Assembly (NCBI GenBank): GCA_900541855.1
Contig: UQLD01000008.1
Span: forward strand, 1 to 64,000
Direction of reading: 5' to 3'
Source of the DNA: an uncultured Collinsella sp.
Lineage (GTDB): Bacteria; Actinomycetota; Coriobacteriia; Coriobacteriales; Coriobacteriaceae
DNA length: 64,000 nt
Position numbers and translations under genes: made by a program. The notes under the pieces were generated by a model. That model was not told the DNA's origin and ran no database searches. It was given only the letters and a program-made list of their open reading frames with translations. Below are positions 1 through 10,355 of the stretch, piece after piece. Numbering within the stretch: the stretch's first letter is position 1; each line of letters opens with the position of its first letter.

Positions 1-8
1 CACGCAAA

Positions 9-31
9 GGAAAGCACTTAATGTGCTTTCC
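9..31. other. stem-loop downstream of pnp
   Basis: A perfect 9-bp hairpin (GGAAAGCAC, 5-base loop, GTGCTTTCC) lies beyond the pnp terminator at the left edge. It has only a short T tract on the minus side. It may be a second terminator, or the terminator of a convergent gene outside the window. Confidence 0.4.
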
Positions 32-85
32 GTCTTGCGCAGGACTGTAGAGCAGGAAACTTCATATGCGGCCCTCCCGGGCGCA

Positions 86-119
86 AGCAAAAGGGCGACC
101 CCTGTACGGAGTCGCCCTT
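86..119 (-). terminator. intrinsic terminator of pnp
   Basis: Read on the minus strand, a perfect 9-bp stem (AAGGGCGAC / GTCGCCCTT, 11-base loop) is followed by TTTTGC, about 20 bases after the pnp stop codon. Confidence 0.8.
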
Positions 120-139
120 GTTGAGCTGCTTATGTGTAG

Positions 140-2389
<2,250 letters not shown>

Positions 2390-2465
2390 TGTTCTCCTTC
2401 ACCCCACAGGCCCCTTGCCTGCGGGCTTCTCATGTGACGCGGGCCCCCTGCCCCCGCCACGCTTC

Positions 2466-2487
2466 AGAGCGTGATTGTTCACGCTCT
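2466..2487 (-). promoter_or_regulatory. stem-loop in the pnp leader
   Basis: A perfect 9-bp hairpin (AGAGCGTGA, TTGT loop, TCACGCTCT) lies about 77 bases upstream of the pnp start and just after the rpsO terminator. The stem shares AGAGCG with that terminator, so the two could compete. In E. coli a leader stem cleaved by RNase III mediates PNPase autocontrol; a similar role here is only inference. Confidence 0.4.
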
Positions 2488-2492
2488 TACAC

Positions 2493-2524
2493 AAAAAGAG
2501 CGCCCCGCTGCGCAGGACGCTCTT
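2493..2524 (-). terminator. intrinsic terminator of rpsO
   Basis: Minus-strand stem AAGAGCG / CGCTCTT, with inner C-G pairing possible, followed by TTTTTG, about 15 bases after the rpsO stop. Confidence 0.75.
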
Positions 2525-2539
2525 AGCATGTACAAATCC

Positions 2540-2818
2540 TTACTGGATGTTGTCGCGGATGCCCAGAGCCTTGATGAGCTCACGGTACTCGACGATGTCG
2601 TTCTTCTTGATGTAGGAGAGAAGACGACGGCGGCGGCCAACGAGCATAAGCAGGCCACGACGGGTGTGGAAGTCCTTCTGGTGGGACTTCATGTGCTCGG
2701 TCAGCTCCTTGATGCGCTCGGACAGGATGGCGACCTGAACCTTGGGGTTGCCGGTGTCGACCGGGGTGTTACCGAACTGGGCAGTCAGCTCCGCCTTGCG
2801 CTCTTTGGAAACAGTCAT
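2540..2818 (-). CDS. rpsO: 30S ribosomal protein S15
   Basis: A 92-residue protein with the S15 signature: the N-terminal TVSKERKAELTAQFG segment, the helical core with VQVAILSERIKELTEHMKSH, and GLLMLVGRRRRLLSYIKK. It is a primary 16S rRNA binder in the central domain of the small subunit. The ATG at 2818 follows AAAGGTG at normal spacing; an upstream in-frame GTG lacks a ribosome binding site and would add 32 unrelated residues. The gene has its own terminator and a promoter-like sequence upstream, with a roughly 100-base leader that can form competing hairpins. Confidence 0.95.
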   Translation of the reverse strand: MTVSKERKAELTAQFGNTPVDTGNPKVQVAILSERIKELTEHMKSHQKDFHTRRGLLMLVGRRRRLLSYIKKNDIVEYRELIKALGIRDNIQ

Positions 2819-2838
2819 TGTTTCACCTTTCGTTTTAC

Positions 2839-2864
2839 GTCGCCATCGGGCGACTCGATTCGCC
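2839..2864 (-). promoter_or_regulatory. rpsO leader with two mutually exclusive hairpins
   Basis: Two stems use the same GGCGA segment at 2849-2853: a 6-bp hairpin GTCGCC/GGCGAC (2839-2854) and a 5-bp hairpin GGCGA/TCGCC (2849-2864). S15 represses its own mRNA in several bacteria through such switching leaders. That this one does the same is inference. Confidence 0.4.
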
Positions 2865-2923
2865 TCGGACTGGGAAGCCGCCGGTGGAGCGAGCAACCAA
2901 GGTCGAGGTACCAACAGGTCGGT

Positions 2924-2932
2924 ATGTTACCA
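2924..2932 (-). promoter_or_regulatory. candidate extended -10 promoter for rpsO
   Basis: On the minus strand TGGTAACAT (TGn plus a TAACAT -10) lies about 105 bases before rpsO. No convincing -35 is visible. Confidence 0.4.
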
Positions 2933-2956
2933 CAAGCAGCCCGCGCCTGCGCATCA

Positions 2957-3706
2957 TCACCGACCCAACATGAATTCCATCGCACGGAGCCGCTGATCGG
3001 TGTGCGTGGCGGCCCAAACATGCGAAAGCCCCAGCAAAAAAGCAGCCGTATGCGGATCGATTCGCTCGTCCACAAGGCCATCGAACGTCATAGACATGAG
3101 GGCACGCAGCCATGCGACCTCGCCGGTCGACACCAGCTCGGCGCCCGGAACGCTCGACGCGCATGAGCCGCACATGAGGCCGCCCGCCTGAGGCGAAAAA
3201 TACGACAGCATGGGGTCTCCGCACAGCACGCAAGCCGAGAAATCGGGGCGGTAACCAACGTGCGACAGCAGCTTAAAGACAAAGGCCGCCACGAGCAGGT
3301 CCATATGTGCCGAGTCGAGCCCGCTGCCGACAAGTGTGAGCGCCCGCTGCGTGATGGCAAAGGTAAATGGATCCTCGGCATCCTCGAACGAGCACACGCG
3401 CGCAACCTCGGCAATCGCGCTGGCGGCACAGGTCGTCTCGTAGTCAGGAGCAGCACCGAGCGGCGCCTCCATAAGCTCCGCCTGAGAAACCACGTCGAGC
3501 GAGCGACCATGCGCCAACAGCATATCAACGGTGCAGAAGAGCTCGCAGCGGGCCGCAAGGCGACCGCCAGGCTTACGTGCGCCCTTAGCCACGGCACGCA
3601 CCTGCCGCCCCCGTTCGTCGAGCATCGTCAAGATCAGGTCGGTTTCCTTGAGCTTCGTCTTATCGAGGACGAGCACCTTTGTGCGATATGTGCGAGAGCC
3701 TGCCAT
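2957..3706 (-). CDS. recO: DNA repair protein RecO
   Basis: A 249-residue recombination mediator that loads RecA onto SSB-coated single-stranded DNA together with RecR. The N-terminal OB fold (about 1-80, beginning RTYRTKVLVLDKTKLKETD) is followed by a helical domain with a four-cysteine zinc site (CVLCGDP then MCGSC, about 160-185). The length is typical. It lies 12 bases after era, in the classic ybeY-dgkA-era-recO order, and is the last gene of the run. Confidence 0.93.
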   Translation of the reverse strand: MAGSRTYRTKVLVLDKTKLKETDLILTMLDERGRQVRAVAKGARKPGGRLAARCELFCTVDMLLAHGRSLDVVSQAELMEAPLGAAPDYETTCAASAIAEVARVCSFEDAEDPFTFAITQRALTLVGSGLDSAHMDLLVAAFVFKLLSHVGYRPDFSACVLCGDPMLSYFSPQAGGLMCGSCASSVPGAELVSTGEVAWLRALMSMTFDGLVDERIDPHTAAFLLGLSHVWAATHTDQRLRAMEFMLGR

Positions 3707-3718
3707 GAATGCCGAGGC

Positions 3719-4789
3719 TTAATCTTCGGCGTTATAGCCAAAGCGGCGGATCTGTGCCTCGTCATCGCGCCAGCCGGCCTTGACCTTCACGTCGAGCTCC
3801 AAAAAGACCTGGGTGCCAAAGATGCGCTCAAGATCGCGACGGGCGTCGATGCCGATATGTTTAATCATCTCGCCGCCCTTTCCGATGATGATGCCCTTCT
3901 GCCCTTCGCGCTCGACGTAAATCGTGGCGTGCACGCGCAGGACCTTCTTAGTCTGCTCGAGCGCGTCACAGATGACGCCCACGGAGTGAGGGATCTCGTC
4001 GCGAGTGCGACGCAGGACCTTCTCGCGCACAAACTCGGCCACGAGGGTTTCGTCGGACGCGTCGGTGCCCATGTCCTCGGGGAACCAGCGCGGGCCCTCG
4101 GGCAAAAAGCGAGCGACGGTCTCGATGAACGCATCGACGTTGAAGTTCTTGACCGACGACGTCACGATCTCGTCGTCATATTCCATGAGCTCGTGGGCTG
4201 CCTTAAGCTGCTCCATGACCTGTGCGGGGTCGGCCTCATCGGCCTTGGTGAGCACCAGGACCTTCTTGGAACGGGCGTTTTTGACGCGCTCGGCGACCCA
4301 GGCGTCTCCCCTGCCGATCGGCTTGGTAGCATCGATCAGAAACGCGACAACGTCTACGTCATTGAGCTCAAACAGGGCGCTCTTATTAAGCTCGGAGCCA
4401 AGGCCGTCCTTGGGCTTGTGGATACCCGGCGTGTCAACGAAGACCAGCTGATAGCCGGGACGGTTGACGACGGCGCGCATGCGGCGGCGGGTCGTCTGGG
4501 CCACCGGAGAGGTGATGGCGACCTTTTTACCGTAACAGGCGTTGAGCAGCGTGGACTTGCCGGCGTTGGGGCGACCGACCAGGGCCACAAAGCCACTGCG
4601 AAAACCGGGTTCCACGTCGCCAAAACCCGCGAGGCTCTCATCCTCGTCACACAGGGCATCGAGTTCCCCGTCGCTCATACCCTCAAACGGGTCGAACTCC
4701 TCGACCTCGTCAAACGAATCGGCACCTTCAGCCTCGTCCAGGACCTCGTCATCCAAAACTTCATTGGTAGGCTGCATATTGTCGGACAT
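3719..4789 (-). CDS. era: GTPase Era with acidic N-terminal extension
   Basis: A 356-residue ribosome-assembly GTPase that binds the 3' end of 16S rRNA. The G1 motif GRPNAGKST is at residues 72-80, followed by the G3 DTPG, G4 TKAD and a C-terminal KH domain containing GIIIGKGGEMIKHIG. Era is usually about 300 residues. The extra length is an N-terminal stretch of about 64 residues dominated by Asp and Glu with no recognisable domain. The ATG follows AAAGGG. No better in-frame start with a ribosome binding site was seen, so the extension looks translated. Confidence 0.95.
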   Translation of the reverse strand: MSDNMQPTNEVLDDEVLDEAEGADSFDEVEEFDPFEGMSDGELDALCDEDESLAGFGDVEPGFRSGFVALVGRPNAGKSTLLNACYGKKVAITSPVAQTTRRRMRAVVNRPGYQLVFVDTPGIHKPKDGLGSELNKSALFELNDVDVVAFLIDATKPIGRGDAWVAERVKNARSKKVLVLTKADEADPAQVMEQLKAAHELMEYDDEIVTSSVKNFNVDAFIETVARFLPEGPRWFPEDMGTDASDETLVAEFVREKVLRRTRDEIPHSVGVICDALEQTKKVLRVHATIYVEREGQKGIIIGKGGEMIKHIGIDARRDLERIFGTQVFLELDVKVKAGWRDDEAQIRRFGYNAED

Positions 4790-4801
4790 GGGAATCCCTT
4801 T

Positions 4802-5179
4802 CTAAATAAAGTCGAGCGCGTGGGCAAAGACAAGCAAGCCCACGATCGCGGCGGTAATGGAAAGAACGTATACAGAGGCAGCAGCAATATCCTTCGCGCG
4901 CTTGGCCAGCGGATGCAGCTCCTGGGTCGCCAGGTCGACAATCGCCTCCATGGCGGTATTGCACAACTCGCCGTGAATCACCAGGCCGCAGCAGATGATG
5001 ACCGTAGCCCACTCGGCAATATCGAGCCCCACGATGCAGCCGGCAATGACGGTACACACGCCCGCCACGAGCATGACCTTGATATTGCGCTCGGTCTTGA
5101 CGGCGGTAACGAAGCCCTCCATGGCGTATGAGAACGACTTTAAAAAGGACGGATGGTCCTTGTTCGATCCGGGAATCAT
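4802..5179 (-). CDS. dgkA: Diacylglycerol kinase family protein (probable undecaprenol kinase)
   Basis: A 125-residue integral membrane protein with three hydrophobic helices and the family motif EL-NTA-EAIVD (about 75-87), which binds the lipid and Mg-ATP. In Gram-positive bacteria members at this locus mainly phosphorylate undecaprenol and feed the lipid carrier pool for cell-wall synthesis. Substrate choice here is inferred from context, not seen. The ATG follows AGGAG. It sits between ybeY and era, the conserved arrangement. Confidence 0.88.
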   Translation of the reverse strand: MIPGSNKDHPSFLKSFSYAMEGFVTAVKTERNIKVMLVAGVCTVIAGCIVGLDIAEWATVIICCGLVIHGELCNTAMEAIVDLATQELHPLAKRAKDIAAASVYVLSITAAIVGLLVFAHALDFI

Positions 5180-5188
5180 AGACGGCTC

Positions 5189-5698
5189 CTAGTCGTGGGC
5201 ATGATTGGTTATGGGGCCGACATGGACCAGCTTGGGGTCCTCGCCGCGCTCAAGCGCCAGGTCGCGCAGGATGGCATCCTCGCGTGCCTCCATGACCTCG
5301 GCCTCATCGTCCTCGATATGGTCGTAACCCAGCAGGTGCAACATTCCGTGCACGAGCATCAGTCGGCACTCATCGGCGGGGCTGTTGCCAAAGCCGGGCG
5401 CCTGGCGGGCAATGACCTGCGGGGCCAGGATAATATCGCCGAGCTCGAGCGTCTCGTCGGCGGGAATGTCCTCGTCAAAGGCCGAGTCACATTCAAACGA
5501 GAGCACGTCGGTCGTGCGATCGATGCCACGCCACTCAAGATTAAGCTCGTGCATCTCGTCCTCATCGACATACGAAAGGGAAATCTCGACCTCACGCTCA
5601 ACACCCTCGGCGGCAAGCACAACTCCGCAGATGTGCTCCACCTCCTGGGCATCGAGCAGCGTATCGAGCTCGGCATCGTTGCTGATCAATACACTCAA
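5189..5698 (-). CDS. ybeY: Endoribonuclease YbeY (rRNA maturation factor)
   Basis: A 169-residue zinc-dependent RNase needed for 16S 3'-end maturation and ribosome quality control. The metal site is the canonical H-x3-H-x5-H: His117, His121 and His127 in the segment HGMLHLLGYDH. The conserved RTTDVLSFE lies at about 61-69. The start is TTG, preceded by AAAGGAG, and overlaps the phoH stop (TTGA), which suggests translational coupling. Confidence 0.95.
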   Translation of the reverse strand: MSVLISNDAELDTLLDAQEVEHICGVVLAAEGVEREVEISLSYVDEDEMHELNLEWRGIDRTTDVLSFECDSAFDEDIPADETLELGDIILAPQVIARQAPGFGNSPADECRLMLVHGMLHLLGYDHIEDDEAEVMEAREDAILRDLALERGEDPKLVHVGPITNHAHD

Positions 5699-6681
5699 CG
5701 GGACTCCTTTCGATCGTGTGCGCGCCGCTCGCGCGCATCGTCGTATGCATCATAGGCCTCAACGATACGGCCCACCAGGGCATGGCGCACCACATCGGCG
5801 CGCTCCAGGTGAGAAAACGTCACATCGTCGACACGGCCCAAAATCTTCTCAACGTCGGCAAGACCGCCGCGACGACCTACCAGGTCACGCTGGCTCAGGT
5901 CGCCGGTAATCACGAACTTGGAATTAAAACCCAGGCGCGTCAGGAACATCTTCATCTGCTCGGGCGTCGTGTTTTGTGCCTCATCGAGCACCACAAAGGC
6001 ATCACTTAGCGTTCGACCGCGCATGTAGGCGAGCGGTGCGATCTCGATCACACCACGCTCCATAAGCCCATCGGTGCGTTCGCGATCCATCATGTCAAAG
6101 AGAGCATCATAGAGCGGGCGCATATACGGGTCGATCTTTTCCTCGAGGGTGCCGGGCAAAAAGCCCAGGTTCTCCCCCGCCTCGACAACCGGGCGCGTCA
6201 GGATCAGGCGGCCTACCTCATGGCGCTTGAGCGCGGCGACGGCGAGCGCCATAGCCAGATAGGTTTTACCGGTACCGGCGGGACCGAGGCCAAACGTGAT
6301 GGTAGAAGAGCGGATGGCATCCACATAGCGCTTTTGACCGAGCGTCTTGGGGCGGATGACGCGACCGCGATACGATAGCAGCACGTCATCGCGCAGCGAT
6401 GAGGCATCATGCTCGCCGTCGCGCAGAACGGCCAGACAGCGCGAGACATCATCGGCAGAAAGCGTGCGCCCCGCAGCAGCCTCACGAAAGGCATGTTCGA
6501 AAAAACGCGCGACCAGCTCAACCTCGTCCGGATCGCCGCTCACGGCAACGCTGTCACCGCGGGCAACCACATGGGCGCGCACCAAGTTCTCGAGTGCACG
6601 AAGGACGCCGTCGCCGGCGCCCAAAACGCGCGAGGGGTCGATACCCTCGGGAACGGTAAGTCTAATCTTCGAGGCTTCCAT
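5695..6681 (-). CDS. phoH: PhoH-family ATPase
   Basis: A cytoplasmic ATPase of about 328 residues with Walker A GPAGTGKT, the family block TRPVVEAGENLGFLPGTLEEK, and Walker B VVLDEAQNTT. The PhoH/YbeY gene pairing is conserved and points to RNA metabolism; the biochemical role of PhoH is still unsettled. The ATG at 6681 (MEASKIRLTVPEG) has AGGGAGGT upstream. Longer in-frame starts to 6786 would run back through mtaB without a binding site. The gene overlaps the mtaB 3' end by 20 bases. Confidence 0.92.
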   Translation of the reverse strand: MEASKIRLTVPEGIDPSRVLGAGDGVLRALENLVRAHVVARGDSVAVSGDPDEVELVARFFEHAFREAAAGRTLSADDVSRCLAVLRDGEHDASSLRDDVLLSYRGRVIRPKTLGQKRYVDAIRSSTITFGLGPAGTGKTYLAMALAVAALKRHEVGRLILTRPVVEAGENLGFLPGTLEEKIDPYMRPLYDALFDMMDRERTDGLMERGVIEIAPLAYMRGRTLSDAFVVLDEAQNTTPEQMKMFLTRLGFNSKFVITGDLSQRDLVGRRGGLADVEKILGRVDDVTFSHLERADVVRHALVGRIVEAYDAYDDARERRAHDRKESR

Positions 6682-7954
6682 GAACCTCCCTGCGTGCATG
6701 GACCAAGCCGGAATCATCGACTCCGATGATAGCAACATCGAGCAGGCACGGGGCTGTGAGTCCACAGGTATCATCGAGCCGGGCATGATGGAACGAGCCG
6801 AGCGTCAAATTGTCGCCATACTCGAGCACCGCACGCTCGACCGTGCCCACGCGGCGGCGGGCATCGGCGATCGCAAGCTCCTGTGCGGCGGCGCGCATGC
6901 GACGGCTGCGTTCGGCCATGACCTCAGGGGGTACCTGGTCGGGCATGTCGGCGGCGAGGGTGCCGGGGCGCTTGCTATAGCGGAACACGTGCATGCGCGA
7001 AAAGCCCACGCGACGGCACAGCGCCAGCGACTCCTCGAACTCCTCGTCCGTCTCGCCAGGAAAACCGACGATGACATCGCACGAAAGAGACGCCTGGGGC
7101 AGATTAGCGCGAATCATGCGCACCGTATCCTCAAAGGCCTCGGCACTATAGGGACGACCCATACGATGCAGCGTCGCCGTGCAGCCAGACTGCACGGGAA
7201 GGTGCAAAAACGGCGCGATACGCTTCGGATAGCGAGCCATCACCTTGAGCAAGCGCTCGGAAACATCCATGGGCTCCACCGAGGAGATACGCACATGGGC
7301 GATCTCGGTGCGCTCCATGATGGCCTGGAGCAGCTCATCGATCTCGACATGTTCATCGGTCGCGCTCTTGCCGTCATAGGCGCCCAGATTCACGCCGGTC
7401 AGCACGACCTCGGGCACGCCGGCCTCCTGAGCTTCACGCACCTGTTCGAGCACGGACTCAACGGGCACGGAACGCTCGGGGCCGCGGGCCTTCCACACGA
7501 TGCAATAGGTACAGCGGTGGTTGCAGCCATCCTGGATCTTCACGCCCAGCCGCGAACGACCGAGCGCATCGACCACGTCGCCATCGCTGCAGGCGGGCAC
7601 GCTATCGGATTCGACGCCCAGCACCTCGCAGACGCGTTCGGCGACGTCAATCTTGGACGGTTCGGCGATCACGCGATCGGAAAGCTCCAGCAGCTCCTCG
7701 GGATGCAGGTTGACGACGCAGCCGATTACGACCACGTAAGGCTCGCCGGGATAGGCCAGGGCGTGACGGACGGCCTTGCGGGTCTTGGCCTCGGCCTCCC
7801 CCGTCACGGCACAGGTATTGATAACGATCAGTTCGGCGTCCCGGGGCTCCACCATCGCAAAGCCCAAGCGCATAAGATCGGCAGTGATACGGTCGGACTC
7901 AACCCGGTTGACACGACAACCGAGGTTGACGACGGAAATATGGGGTGCGAGCAC
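6662..7954 (-). CDS. mtaB: tRNA t6A37 methylthiotransferase MtaB
   Basis: A 430-residue radical-SAM enzyme that turns N6-threonylcarbamoyladenosine into its 2-methylthio form at tRNA position 37. The N-terminal cluster-binding cysteines occur in NLGCRVN, NTCAVTGEA and VIGCVVN. The radical-SAM CxxxCxxC is CNHRCTYC. The NLGCRVN variant is typical of MtaB, as opposed to MiaB or RimO. The GTG start follows AAGGAG and lies 9 bases after dnaJ. Confidence 0.93.
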   Translation of the reverse strand: MLAPHISVVNLGCRVNRVESDRITADLMRLGFAMVEPRDAELIVINTCAVTGEAEAKTRKAVRHALAYPGEPYVVVIGCVVNLHPEELLELSDRVIAEPSKIDVAERVCEVLGVESDSVPACSDGDVVDALGRSRLGVKIQDGCNHRCTYCIVWKARGPERSVPVESVLEQVREAQEAGVPEVVLTGVNLGAYDGKSATDEHVEIDELLQAIMERTEIAHVRISSVEPMDVSERLLKVMARYPKRIAPFLHLPVQSGCTATLHRMGRPYSAEAFEDTVRMIRANLPQASLSCDVIVGFPGETDEEFEESLALCRRVGFSRMHVFRYSKRPGTLAADMPDQVPPEVMAERSRRMRAAAQELAIADARRRVGTVERAVLEYGDNLTLGSFHHARLDDTCGLTAPCLLDVAIIGVDDSGLVHARREVHGSLED

Positions 7955-7963
7955 ACGGGCTCC

Positions 7964-9112
7964 TTAATCGAGGATGTCGTCGAGGGCACTCTTGATACGG
8001 TCGGTCACCGACTTCTTACCGGATGCGACGTCATCGCCCATCTCGTCGGCAAAGGCGCGAAGCAGCTCGCGCTGCTTGTTGGAGAGATTGGTGGGAACGA
8101 CCACGCGCAGCTGCACAATCAGACGACCGCGCGAGCCGCCACCGCCGATACGCGGCATGCCGTAGTTGTTGACGCTCACGGTGTCACCGTACTGTGTGCC
8201 GGCGGGAACCGTCACTTTAACGACCTCGTCAGGCATAATGCCCTCGACCTCAATCTCGCAACCGAGCGCGGCCTGCGCAATCGAGATATCGCTCACCAGA
8301 TAGAGGTCATCGCCATTACGCTTAAAACGCTCGTGGTCGGCGACACGCACGTTGACGATCAGGTCGCCCGACGGCTCGCCACGAAGGCCGGCCTCGCCAA
8401 AACCACTCACGCGCAGCTGGCGACCGGTCGAAACACCGGCGGGAATATCGATGTCAATCTTTTCGTGTGAAGGCGTGCGGCCCTGGCCGTCACAGGTCTC
8501 GCAGGGATGATCGATGACCGTGCCTTCGCCGTGGCAGTCGGGACAGGGCGAAGAGGACTGAACCTGGCCCAAAAACGATCGCTGAACCGTCGTGACATAG
8601 CCCGTGCCGTGGCAGCGGCCGCACTGCTTTTCCTGTGCGCCCTCTGCCCTACCGGTGCCGTTGCAGTCCTCGCAAGGAGCAAGGCGGTCATAGCTGATCG
8701 TCTTTTTGCAGCCGAGCGCCGCCTCCTCGAGCGTCACCGAAAGCGAGATGGCCATATCACGTCCGCGACGACGCTCACGACGGCTGCGGGCGCCACCGCC
8801 GGCACCGCCGCCAAAGAACGACGAGAACAAGTCGTCCATGCCCATGCCACCAAAGATATCGTTGATATCGACGTAGCCCGAACCACCAGGGCCGTCGACA
8901 GTGCCGTAACGGTCGTAGTAAGCACGCTTCTGCTCATCGGAAAGAACGGAATAGGCCTCGTTGAGCTCCTTGAACTTGGCCTCGGCCTCGGGGTCGTCCG
9001 AAACATCCGGATGTACGGTACGGGCCTTCTTTAGAAACGCACGCTTAATCGTCCGCGCGTCGGCATCCCTGTCGACGCCAAGCACCTCGTAGTAATCCCT
9101 ATTTTCCGACAC
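7964..9112 (-). CDS. dnaJ: Chaperone protein DnaJ
   Basis: A 382-residue Hsp40 co-chaperone for DnaK. It has a J domain with HPD at 34-36, a Gly/Phe-rich linker, four zinc-binding CxxCxGxG motifs (CEDCNGTG, CGRCHGTG, CPDCHGEG, CETCDGQG) and both C-terminal substrate-binding subdomains. The start is GTG with GGAAGGA upstream, and the longer frame to 9178 lacks a ribosome binding site. No dnaK, grpE or CIRCE operator is nearby, so this copy looks part of a translation-related operon and not of a heat-shock operon. hrcA is also absent. Confidence 0.95.
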   Translation of the reverse strand: MSENRDYYEVLGVDRDADARTIKRAFLKKARTVHPDVSDDPEAEAKFKELNEAYSVLSDEQKRAYYDRYGTVDGPGGSGYVDINDIFGGMGMDDLFSSFFGGGAGGGARSRRERRRGRDMAISLSVTLEEAALGCKKTISYDRLAPCEDCNGTGRAEGAQEKQCGRCHGTGYVTTVQRSFLGQVQSSSPCPDCHGEGTVIDHPCETCDGQGRTPSHEKIDIDIPAGVSTGRQLRVSGFGEAGLRGEPSGDLIVNVRVADHERFKRNGDDLYLVSDISIAQAALGCEIEVEGIMPDEVVKVTVPAGTQYGDTVSVNNYGMPRIGGGGSRGRLIVQLRVVVPTNLSNKQRELLRAFADEMGDDVASGKKSVTDRIKSALDDILD

Positions 9113-9193
9113 GACCGAATCCTTCCGACTTTCATTATTGTCACAGTGCGTCCTATACCCAAGCAGGGCCGACCGCAAACAGAGGGTTTGATG

Positions 9194-10297
9194 TTATTGC
9201 ATTTGGTACGGCGAAAGCATGGCCCGTTGCGAGCAGCTCGCGAACCAAACCGACACGAGCGCGAACATGAAGCCATTGGCAAAACCGTTGGCAAACTGCA
9301 TCGCGCCGCGCTTCCACCACAGCAGGCTGCGGTGCAGCACGCCGTCCGAGAGCACCATGAACAGGCCCATGGCAAACGGAACAAAGCACATCACGGCAAA
9401 GGCCGAGAACACGCCCGAGATGGCCGATAGCACCAAAAACGGCGCCACGATGCCCATCAGGTAAAAACCGGTACGGGCCTTGCCTTCCAGGCGCTCGGCC
9501 TCAACATGGGCGCGACCGACCAGATCACCGCCAGAGGCGCCGTTGGTGCCGGCGTGACCCATGCCGCCAATACGGACCTCGTCGCCATCGTGCGTGCCGG
9601 CGGGAAACTCAATCGTCTGCTCGGAGGTCACACGGGTCCGCCCGCTGCCGCCGCAATCGGGACAGGGGTCGGCGACGACCTTACCGGAGCCACCGCACTC
9701 AGGGCAGACCGACTGGAACGTGCCGGCACCAAACAGAAAGGACAGGTCGACATCGATGTGACCGCGACCGCCGCAGCTCGGACAGGTATGTGCATGCTCG
9801 GACGAAACAGAGCCCGAACCACCGCAGTGACCACAGGTATCGAAGCGCGTATAGCGGACGGTCTTGCGGGCACCGCCCTTGGCCTCCTTGGCGTCGAGTT
9901 TGATATCGACGACCACATTGGCGCCGTTCTCGGGATTGTAAGCAGCCTGCCCACGACGCTGCTGGCCCCAAGCGCCGCCAAAGGGAAAACCGCCCTCAAA
10001 GGGATTGCCATAGCCTGTGTTGCCGGCGTAGCCGCCACCATAGGGCGAAGCCGTAGGAGCACCGGCAAAGGGATTGCCCGAGCGCATGGCGTCGTAGCGC
10101 GCACGTTTTTGCTCATCCGAAAGCACGGCGTAGGCCTCGGAAACCTCTTTAAACTTTTCCTCGGCATCCGGCTCTTTGTTGACGTCCGGATGGAGCTTGC
10201 GGGCCTTTTGCTGAAAGGCCTTTTGAATATCACGCGAGGTGGCGTCCTTGGAGACACCCAGAATCTCGTAGTAATCTTTTTCGTTCATCGTCGCCAT
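9194..10297 (-). CDS. DnaJ-like protein with C-terminal membrane domain
   Basis: A 367-residue DnaJ paralogue directly upstream of dnaJ. It has a J domain (about 8-70, HPD at 36-38), a Gly/Phe/Tyr-rich linker (about 75-120) and four zinc motifs at 155-162, 172-179, 198-205 and 212-219. Only the first part of the C-terminal substrate domain remains (to about 268). The second substrate and dimerisation domain is replaced by about 95 residues with two to three hydrophobic helices (about 277-355). It may tether DnaK to the membrane; that is inference. The ATG at 10297 follows AGGAGG at 9 bases. Confidence 0.88.
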   Translation of the reverse strand: MATMNEKDYYEILGVSKDATSRDIQKAFQQKARKLHPDVNKEPDAEEKFKEVSEAYAVLSDEQKRARYDAMRSGNPFAGAPTASPYGGGYAGNTGYGNPFEGGFPFGGAWGQQRRGQAAYNPENGANVVVDIKLDAKEAKGGARKTVRYTRFDTCGHCGGSGSVSSEHAHTCPSCGGRGHIDVDLSFLFGAGTFQSVCPECGGSGKVVADPCPDCGGSGRTRVTSEQTIEFPAGTHDGDEVRIGGMGHAGTNGASGGDLVGRAHVEAERLEGKARTGFYLMGIVAPFLVLSAISGVFSAFAVMCFVPFAMGLFMVLSDGVLHRSLLWWKRGAMQFANGFANGFMFALVSVWFASCSQRAMLSPYQMQ

Positions 10298-10355
10298 GCG
10301 CGGCAACCTCCTGCTCACAGCAGCGTATATATTCCGGTAATTCTACCCGAGCGGC

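Noticed and set aside
9113..9193. CIRCE heat-shock operator before dnaJ
   Set aside because: No TTAGCACTC-N9-GAGTGCTAA or near match was found, and dnaK, grpE and hrcA are absent.
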